DNA from: CAYJAY01 sp964370715
Lineage (GTDB): Bacteria; Bacillota; Clostridia; Oscillospirales; Ruminococcaceae
Length of the DNA: 64,000 bases
NCBI GenBank assembly: GCA_964370715.1
Contig: CAYJKJ010000003.1
Location: 1 to 64,000 of the forward strand
Direction: 5' to 3'
The number at the start of each line of letters is the position of its first letter. Positions within the stretch are counted from its first letter, which is position 1. The translations under genes and the position numbers were made by a program. Below the pieces are notes generated by a model. That model ran no database searches, was not told the DNA's origin, and saw nothing but the letters and a program-made list of their open reading frames with translations. Of the stretch, positions 58,199 through 64,000 are shown piece after piece.

Positions 58199-59260
58199 TT
58201 AATCGATAAAATCACGAAGCTTCTTGCTTCTGCTGGGGTGGCGAAGTTTACGAAGAGCCTTAGCCTCTATCTGCCTAATACGCTCCCTTGTAACCTTAAA
58301 TTCTTTGCCAACCTCTTCTAGCGTTCTAGGGTGGTTGTCCTCTAGCCCAAAACGCAAACGAAGAACCTTTTCTTCCCTTGGGGTCAACGTTTCGATAACC
58401 TCTTTAATCTGTTCTCTTAAAAGAGTTTGCATAGCAGCATCAGCCGGAACCGGCGCATCATCGTCCGGGATAAAATCGCCTAGATGGCTATCCTCTTCCT
58501 CTCCTATTGGGGTTTCAAGCGAAACGGGTTCTTGCGCAACACGCATAATCTCGCGAACCTTTTCTACCGACATTCCAATCTCTTCCGCTATCTCCTCTGC
58601 GGAGGGTTCATGCCCATTTTTATGGAGCAACTGGCTTCCAACTTTTTTAACTTTGTTGATAGTTTCAACCATATGAACCGGAATTCTTATCGTTCTAGCT
58701 TGATCTGCAATCGCCCTTGTTATCGCCTGTCTTATCCACCATGTTGCATAGGTTGAAAATTTAAATCCTTTGGTGTAGTCGAATTTTTCAACAGCTTTTA
58801 TAAGCCCCAAATTCCCCTCTTGGATAAGATCCAAAAACTGCATACCTCTTCCGACATATCTTTTCGCAATGCTAACTACCAAGCGAAGGTTTGCTTCGGA
58901 TAGGCGCTTTCTAGCAAACTGGTCGCCCTGTCCCATTCTCGTTGCAAGGTCAATCTCTTCTTCCGGCGACAACAACGGAACACGCCCGATCTCTTTAAGA
59001 TAGACTTTAACAGGATCGTCGATTCCATCCACCATCGAATATTCAAGAACATCAACTTCGTTTGTGGCGGTGTCTACTTCGCTTTCCATATCCTCGACAA
59101 TCTCGATGCTATGTCCCTCTAGCGTTTCATAAAGCTTGTCAACTTGTTCCGCATCAAAATCGAGTTCTTCAAGAACATCGTTTATATCTTTGGTTGAAAC
59201 CTTTCCTTTTCGTTTACCCTGTTCGATTAAATCTTTAATCATTGATTTTTTTTCTACCAT
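58199..59260 (-). CDS. rpoD: Primary sigma factor SigA/RpoD
   Basis: In the 353-residue protein, an N-terminal region 1.1-like part (DINDVLEELDFDAEQVDKL) is followed by region 1.2 (DDPVKVYLKEIGRVPLLSPEEEI). Region 2 is FARKRLSEANLRLVVSIAKRYVGRGMQFLDLIQEGNLGLIKAVEKFDYTKGFKFSTYATWWIRQAI (seen in parts), then region 3, and region 4 with LRFGLEDNHPRTLEEVGKEFKVTRERIRQIEAKALRKLRHPSRSKKLR. Almost every promoter noted in this window fits its consensus. It lies 26 bp after dnaG, as in most Clostridia. GGAGCG precedes the ATG. Confidence 0.98.
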   Translation of the reverse strand: MVEKKSMIKDLIEQGKRKGKVSTKDINDVLEELDFDAEQVDKLYETLEGHSIEIVEDMESEVDTATNEVDVLEYSMVDGIDDPVKVYLKEIGRVPLLSPEEEIDLATRMGQGDQFARKRLSEANLRLVVSIAKRYVGRGMQFLDLIQEGNLGLIKAVEKFDYTKGFKFSTYATWWIRQAITRAIADQARTIRIPVHMVETINKVKKVGSQLLHKNGHEPSAEEIAEEIGMSVEKVREIMRVAQEPVSLETPIGEEEDSHLGDFIPDDDAPVPADAAMQTLLREQIKEVIETLTPREEKVLRLRFGLEDNHPRTLEEVGKEFKVTRERIRQIEAKALRKLRHPSRSKKLRDFID

Positions 59261-59286
59261 TTTTTCGCTCCTAACATTTATCTTTT

Positions 59287-61029
59287 TTATTTTATTTCAA
59301 GTATCATCTTAAGTTGTTCGGGGGAAAGATTTTCTATTCCCTCTTTATCTAAAACCGCTCTTGAACTACTCATTTTTTTTGCATAAAGCTTTGCATCATC
59401 TTTTGTGAAATTAATTCCGTCAAACCTTGCAACGCACCCTGCAAGCGCTCCGATAGCAGACTGCGAAAGCCTAGACGTTATCGAAGAAAGCCCGATGAAA
59501 TTATCGGTTTCAAAAACCTCGTTCATAACGGAAAAAATTTCTTTGAAATCATCGTTTTCAAAATCTTCTTTCGTTACAACGTTTTTTATCTCTTTGTAGA
59601 ATTCAGGGTTTTTAGTTAACATCGCAAGGATATATTGACCGGTTGAAACTTTTGATATCCTATCGATATTTTGAGCGGATATCCCCCATCTTTTTGCAAC
59701 GTCTGCCGATGCTTTTTCATCCGCTTTTTTGCGCTTATAGCTCCTCTTGCTTCTAATCTGTTCTATCTGTTCAAGGATAGCGGATTTTGAAACTATCTTG
59801 ATTTCTTCCGCAACCCTTCCGGCATAAAGATCCGTTTCGGTTTTGGAAACACAGTTTGAAAGAATGTCGCAAGCTTCGTTTATATATTGAAGCTTTCCCG
59901 TATCAACCGTAAGATCGGCTTTAACTTTTGCTTTTTTAAGCTCATATTCAAGCGAATTGTCGCTACCGTTTATCAGCTGTTCAAACGCCGCAGCGCCAAA
60001 TTTCGCTATATATTCATCAACATCCTTTGCGTGGTCGATATTTACTACCTTAACGATAATGTCGCTGTTGCGAAACTTGTCTAGCGCTTTTTTTGTTGCC
60101 GCCATTCCGGCTTGGTCGTTGTCATAAGCTATTACAACTTGATCTGCATACTGCGAGATTTGGCGAACATGGTTGTCGGTTAGCGAAGTCCCAAGAACTG
60201 CGACGGCTTCCGAAAACCCGGCGCTGTGTAGAGCTATCGCATCGAGCTGGCCTTCCGCCAGAATAATTCTCCTTGTTTTGTTGCTTTTCGCAAGGTTCAT
60301 CGCAAAAAGCAGTTCGCTTTTTTTGTAGACCGGCGTTTCGGAGGTGTTGACATATTTTCTCGGGCTGTCCTCGTCTCTTATCCTTCGACCCGAAAAACCA
60401 ACAACGTTGCCCCTTATATCTATTATCGGAAACAAAACTCTGTTTCGGAAAAAGTCATAAACATTTCCGTTTTTCCCTCTCGAGCAAAGCCCCGCCAATA
60501 CAAGATCGTTTTCAAAAAAACCCAACGATTTAAGATGATCCCTTAGCTTTCCGAAACTATCGGGCGCATATCCAATGCCAAACCTCGTTATAATAGCGTC
60601 GCGCAACCCTCGATGCCGAAGATATGCCCTCGCCGTTTTCCCCTCTTCCGAATTAAGCATATCGAAAAAAAATCTTGCGGCTTTTTTGTTTGCTGAAATA
60701 ATAGTTGACTTTTGTTTCGAAACGATGTCCGACTTTTCATCGGGCAACTTAAGCGCCGCTCGATTAGCTAGGTATTTAATTGTTTCAACATAATCAAGAT
60801 TTTCATAAAGCTTCACAAACGTTATAACGTCGCCCCCCGTTCCGCAACCGAAACAATAAAAAGAGCTTGTGTCTTCATACACCGTGAAGCTTGGGGTTTT
60901 CTCGTTGTGAAAAGGACAAACCGCCGAATGAATTCTGCCCCGTTTTTTAAGGGGAACAAACGACGATATAACCTCAACTATATCATTTCTGTCGTGAAGT
61001 TCTTGTAAAAATTCCGGGGTGAAGTTCAT
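59287..61029 (-). CDS. dnaG: DNA primase DnaG
   Basis: The 580-residue primase has a CHC2 zinc finger at C38, H41, C59 and C62 (VCPFHNEKTPSFTVYEDTSSFYCFGCGTGGD). A core with RDEDSPRKYVNTSETPVYKKSELLF and a TOPRIM region RRIILAEGQLDAIALHSAGF…VVIAYDNDQAGMAATKKAL follow. The C-terminal helicase-binding domain lies from about residue 450. It synthesises replication primers and binds DnaB. It sits between dgt (69 bp upstream) and rpoD. Confidence 0.97.
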   Translation of the reverse strand: MNFTPEFLQELHDRNDIVEVISSFVPLKKRGRIHSAVCPFHNEKTPSFTVYEDTSSFYCFGCGTGGDVITFVKLYENLDYVETIKYLANRAALKLPDEKSDIVSKQKSTIISANKKAARFFFDMLNSEEGKTARAYLRHRGLRDAIITRFGIGYAPDSFGKLRDHLKSLGFFENDLVLAGLCSRGKNGNVYDFFRNRVLFPIIDIRGNVVGFSGRRIRDEDSPRKYVNTSETPVYKKSELLFAMNLAKSNKTRRIILAEGQLDAIALHSAGFSEAVAVLGTSLTDNHVRQISQYADQVVIAYDNDQAGMAATKKALDKFRNSDIIVKVVNIDHAKDVDEYIAKFGAAAFEQLINGSDNSLEYELKKAKVKADLTVDTGKLQYINEACDILSNCVSKTETDLYAGRVAEEIKIVSKSAILEQIEQIRSKRSYKRKKADEKASADVAKRWGISAQNIDRISKVSTGQYILAMLTKNPEFYKEIKNVVTKEDFENDDFKEIFSVMNEVFETDNFIGLSSITSRLSQSAIGALAGCVARFDGINFTKDDAKLYAKKMSSSRAVLDKEGIENLSPEQLKMILEIK

Positions 61030-61098
61030 TGTTATAGCCTATCCTTTCTGTGTTAGATTTAATTTTTTTGCTATAGAGAAACAATCGAGATAATCTTA

Positions 61099-62100
61099 TT
61101 AATATTTCCAACGATGCGGCATAAATTTCTTTTCAAAGGTATGGATAGCGTAGCCATCGCTCATGCCCGAGATATAATCCGCAACCGCTCGCTCTGCCGA
61201 TTCCCTTTTTGCTATTTCTTGATAGAATGGCGGCAAGCTGTTTATGTTTGAAACATAGTATCTATAAAGCGTTGAAACAAGCTCGACCGCTTTATATTCC
61301 TCCGATTTAACGACGTTTGTTGTGTCGAGATACACCTTTTGGAACATGAATTTATACAGCTCGTCATATGCTTGTTGGACATCGGGCGCAAAGCTCAGCT
61401 TTGTGTCGCTGTTTTGAACCAACGATTTAATAAGGGTGGTTATTCTTTGGGATTTTGCTTTTCCCAAAACCTCCCTAACATACGGCGGGATATCCTCCTC
61501 CGAAATAACTCCGGCGGTTATTGCATCCTCTATATCATGGTTCAAAAACGCAATTCTGTCGGCATGGCGAACAACGCAACCTTCAAGAGTTTTCGCCCAT
61601 TCTCCTTTTGTGTGGCGAGCAATGCCGTCGATAGTTTCGGCGCAAAGATTAAGCCCTTGATGGTTTTTTTCAAGCCGTTCAACAACTCGAACGCTTTGTT
61701 CAAAATGGGTGAACCCCAAAGGGCAAACTTCGTTCAACGCTCTTTCGCCTGCGTGTCCGAAAGGGGTGTGGCCCAAGTCATGCCCCAAAGCAATAGCCTC
61801 GGTCAAGTCTTCGTTCAGCCTTAGCGCGCGGGAGATGGTTCTTGCTATTTGGGAAACCTCAAGTGTGTGGGTCAACCTCGTTCGAATGTGGTCGCCCTCG
61901 GGCGACAAAAAAACCTGTGTTTTCTGCTTTAATCGCCGAAAAGCTTTGCTATGTATTATTCTATCCCTATCTCTTGCGAAATCTGTCCGAATTTCGCATT
62001 TTTCTTCATTTCTTTCTCGCCCGACAGAATTTTCCGAAAGTGTTGCAACGTCGCTTAGCGAGTTTCGCTCATATTGTTCCGACATCTCTCTAATACTCAT
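61099..62100 (-). CDS. dgt: dGTP triphosphohydrolase-like protein
   Basis: The 333-residue HD-domain protein has RDRDRIIHSKAFRRLKQKTQVFLSPEGDHIRTRLTHTLEVSQIARTI, then ALGHDLGHTPFGHAGERALN with the HD pair, and later RHADRIAFLNHDIEDAI. These are the marks of the short deoxyguanosinetriphosphate triphosphohydrolase family that precedes dnaG-rpoD in Clostridia. It hydrolyses dNTPs to nucleoside and triphosphate. A TATAAT at 62119-62124 (minus strand) lies just upstream, with a weak -35 region. AGGAGGG precedes the ATG. Confidence 0.93.
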   Translation of the reverse strand: MSIREMSEQYERNSLSDVATLSENSVGRERNEEKCEIRTDFARDRDRIIHSKAFRRLKQKTQVFLSPEGDHIRTRLTHTLEVSQIARTISRALRLNEDLTEAIALGHDLGHTPFGHAGERALNEVCPLGFTHFEQSVRVVERLEKNHQGLNLCAETIDGIARHTKGEWAKTLEGCVVRHADRIAFLNHDIEDAITAGVISEEDIPPYVREVLGKAKSQRITTLIKSLVQNSDTKLSFAPDVQQAYDELYKFMFQKVYLDTTNVVKSEEYKAVELVSTLYRYYVSNINSLPPFYQEIAKRESAERAVADYISGMSDGYAIHTFEKKFMPHRWKY

Positions 62101-62170
62101 AGAAAAACCCTCCTATATATTATATACGACAAAAAAACAAAAAACCCTTTAAAGTTTTCAAAAAAATTTT

Positions 62171-62192
62171 AAAAAACCCGGCATTAGCCGAG
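62171..62192 (-). terminator. Terminator of prfB
   Basis: On the minus strand a 6-bp stem CTCGGC-TAAT-GCCGGG (one G·U) is followed by six T, about 40 bp past the prfB stop. Confidence 0.7.
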
Positions 62193-62229
62193 CTTTAAAA
62201 ATTAAACTATATAACTATAAATAATTTAT

Positions 62230-63345
62230 CTAGTTTTTGCCCTCTTTGCTTTGCATAATAAGATATGCATTAACAAAGCCTTCAAGATCGCCATCCATAA
62301 CGGCGTTAACGTTTCCTTGCTCATAACCCGAGCGATGATCTTTAACGAGGGTATACGGCATGAAAACATAACTCCTAATTTGAGACCCCCAACCAATATC
62401 TTTTTGTTCCCCTTTGATATCCTCTATTCTTTCAAGATGTTCTTGTTCTTTAATCTTGATAAGTTTAGACACCAGCATCTTCATTGCGTTATCTTTGTTT
62501 TGAAACTGGCTACGCTCTGTTTGGCAAGCGACAACGATTCCGGTTGGAATGTGGGTCAACCTTACCGCCGAGCTTGTTTTGTTAACGTGTTGTCCGCCGG
62601 CTCCCGACGATCTGAAAACATCCATCTTTATATCATCGTCTCGAATTTCGATCTTTGCATCGTCGCCGATTTCCGGCATAACCTCTGCCGACGCAAACGA
62701 TGTGTGCCTTCTTCCGGAACTGTCGAACGGCGAAACCCTAACTAATCGGTGAACGCCATGTTCCGATTTCATATAACCATAGGCATTAACCCCTTCGATT
62801 AAAACCGACACACTTTTAATTCCGGCTTCGTCGCCGTCGAGATAATCAAGCGTCCTAACCTTAAATCCCATGCTTTCCGCAAACCTTGTATACATCCTAT
62901 AAAGCATCTCGACCCAATCCTGCGCTTCAGTTCCCCCTGCCCCGGCATGAAGGGTTAGAATTGCGTTTTTCGAATCGTATTCCCCTTTAAGCAGTGTTGC
63001 AAGGCGTTGTTTTTCAACGTTTGTTTCAAGCTTTTTAATCTCGGTTTCGATCTCTTCGACCATCGTTTCATCGTCGACCTCGACCGCAAGTTCTATAAGC
63101 GTTTCGGTATCTTCGCATAATGCTTTAAGCTTGTTGAGCTGTTCAAGCTTAGTTTTCATAGCGCTTTGTTTCGAAAGCAGCTCCCTTGAACTTTCGGGGT
63201 TGTCCCAAAAATTAGGATTAGCCGAAACTTCGTCTATCTCGGCAATGCTCTTTTCAATACCCTCGATATCGCTCGCTTTAAATATCGTTTCAATCTCTTG
63301 TTTTGCTGTCGCTATCTTTGATATATATTCATCAACTAATATCAT
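62230..63345 (-). CDS. prfB: Peptide chain release factor 2
   Basis: The 371-residue class I release factor recognises UAA and UGA. The anticodon-like tripeptide is SPF in VHRLVRVSPFDSSGRRHTSFASAEV, and the catalytic GGQ is in SSGAGGQHVNKTSSAVRL. The N-terminal domain includes EVSANPNFWDN, typical of RF2. In many bacteria prfB needs a programmed +1 frameshift near codon 25; here the frame is continuous from the ATG at 63343-63345 and no UGA slippery site is present. A TATAAT at 63378-63383 (minus strand) probably belongs to its promoter. Confidence 0.97.
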   Translation of the reverse strand: MILVDEYISKIATAKQEIETIFKASDIEGIEKSIAEIDEVSANPNFWDNPESSRELLSKQSAMKTKLEQLNKLKALCEDTETLIELAVEVDDETMVEEIETEIKKLETNVEKQRLATLLKGEYDSKNAILTLHAGAGGTEAQDWVEMLYRMYTRFAESMGFKVRTLDYLDGDEAGIKSVSVLIEGVNAYGYMKSEHGVHRLVRVSPFDSSGRRHTSFASAEVMPEIGDDAKIEIRDDDIKMDVFRSSGAGGQHVNKTSSAVRLTHIPTGIVVACQTERSQFQNKDNAMKMLVSKLIKIKEQEHLERIEDIKGEQKDIGWGSQIRSYVFMPYTLVKDHRSGYEQGNVNAVMDGDLEGFVNAYLIMQSKEGKN

Positions 63346-63514
63346 AAAAAAACTCTTTTCTTTTGTTTATCTAGGATATTATACACCGAAACCGATTGTT
63401 TGAAAAGGATTACACAAAAATAATTAAAAAATTTACAAATAACCATTTCAATTTTGTTGTAATTATTGTACAATAACATGACAGTATACTAATATAAAAC
63501 GAGGAATATATAAA

Positions 63515-64000
63515 ATGCCAAATTACAAAGGAATAAACTGTCCCTATTGCAACCTTGAACTTGAAGGCAAAGACAACGTTGTCTGTCCTGTTTGCGGAAC
63601 GCCGCACCACAGAGAATGTTATAAACAAAACGGCAACTGTTTTAATCACGCAAAACATAGCGAGGGTTTCGAATTTATCAACCCAAACGTTAAAGATGAT
63701 ATTTTAAATCAACAACAAAATCCCGAAACTTCAAACGAACAGCAGCCAACCGGATTTTTTTCTGAATTCGTCAATCAAATAGACCTTCCTTCTGATAATA
63801 ACGAAATAGACGGAATTTCTATTGAAGATTGGGCTAAATACATAGGTCCTTCTTCGCAATACTATCTTTATTCTTTCGTTGCTCAAGACAAGTTTAACAA
63901 AAAAACAGCGTTCACTTGGTCTGCCGCTATCATCCCAATAATCTATTTTATCTATCGAAAAGTTTGGGGCGCCGCCGCAATAATGCTAGGTATCGAGCTA
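63515..64000 (+). CDS. RING-like zinc-ribbon membrane protein (partial, runs off the window)
   Basis: The first 162 codons are visible and open to the edge. The N-terminus is MPNYKGINCPYCNLELEG, then VVCPVCGTPHHRECYKQNGNCFNH: paired cysteines and histidines in a prokaryotic RING-finger family 1 arrangement. A low-complexity linker rich in Q, N and P follows (about residues 70-90). Then come IEDWAKYIGPSSQYYLYSFVAQDKFNKKTAFTWSAAIIPIIYFIYRKVW and a membrane segment, as in proteins that join this RING to DUF2628. The role is unknown. ACGAGGAATATA lies before the ATG. Confidence 0.75.
   Translation, partial: MPNYKGINCPYCNLELEGKDNVVCPVCGTPHHRECYKQNGNCFNHAKHSEGFEFINPNVKDDILNQQQNPETSNEQQPTGFFSEFVNQIDLPSDNNEIDGISIEDWAKYIGPSSQYYLYSFVAQDKFNKKTAFTWSAAIIPIIYFIYRKVWGAAAIMLGIEL

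Overview
The window looks like a draft or metagenome scaffold from an endospore-forming, low-to-mid GC Bacillota, most likely class Clostridia. The reasons are the spoIIAA-spoIIAB-sigF operon, the dgt-dnaG-rpoD order, the rpoB-rpoC-rpsL-rpsG-fusA-tuf block, strong AGGAGG ribosome binding sites, TTG/GTG starts and lipoprotein-based ABC importers. A run of exactly 100 N (27399-27498) shows it is a scaffold. No tRNA, rRNA body, CRISPR array, insertion sequence or prophage was seen.

Layout. 1-110: a strong minus-strand promoter and leader of the rRNA type, so an rrn operon probably starts just left of the window. 159-1611: spoIIA operon (minus). 1755-4510: small membrane and lipoprotein genes plus a patch of micro-hairpins. 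4677-7295: valS. 7385-9340: an HD-GYP-like phosphohydrolase. 9414-18061: an oligopeptide importer oppABCDF with an M3 oligoendopeptidase; its OppC carries an inserted seven-repeat RCC1-like propeller. 18209-21392: a FecBCD-type importer with a ModE-like regulator and a 38-bp operator-like palindrome, suggesting oxyanion (molybdate/tungstate) uptake. 21495-33919: peptidoglycan-sugar salvage: anmK (minus), then a CUT1-type sugar importer without its own ATPase, murQ, namZ, murR (minus), nagZ, a GNAT enzyme and a MurNAc/GlcNAc kinase. A 124-bp tandem repeat array broken by the N gap lies between the importer and murQ. 33993-36834: trkA-trkH potassium uptake. 37239-39727: an amino-acid ABC importer preceded by two ARG boxes, hence probably arginine. 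39981-41467: guaA with a degenerate glutaminase domain, preceded by a leader peptide overlapping a terminator. 41596-53995: tuf, fusA, rpsG, rpsL, rpoC, rpoB. 54520-56586: a lone DUF262/DUF1524 GmrSD-like putative defence gene. 56655-63345: aminotransferase, Rrf2 regulator, rpoD, dnaG, dgt, prfB. 63515-64000: start of a RING-like zinc-ribbon membrane protein cut by the window edge.

How the genes work together. Oligopeptides enter through Opp and are cut by PepF. Cell-wall amino sugars enter through the CUT1 importer and are processed inside by NamZ, NagZ, the MurK-like kinase, AnmK and MurQ to GlcNAc-6-phosphate, under MurR control. Most other genes are core information processing.

The most interesting items are the OppC/RCC1 chimera, the leader-peptide attenuator plus truncated glutaminase of guaA, the ModE-like palindrome, the paired ARG boxes, the 124-bp array, and a str-operon promoter nested inside the rpoC terminator hairpin. 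All functional assignments come from reading motifs; no database search was run.
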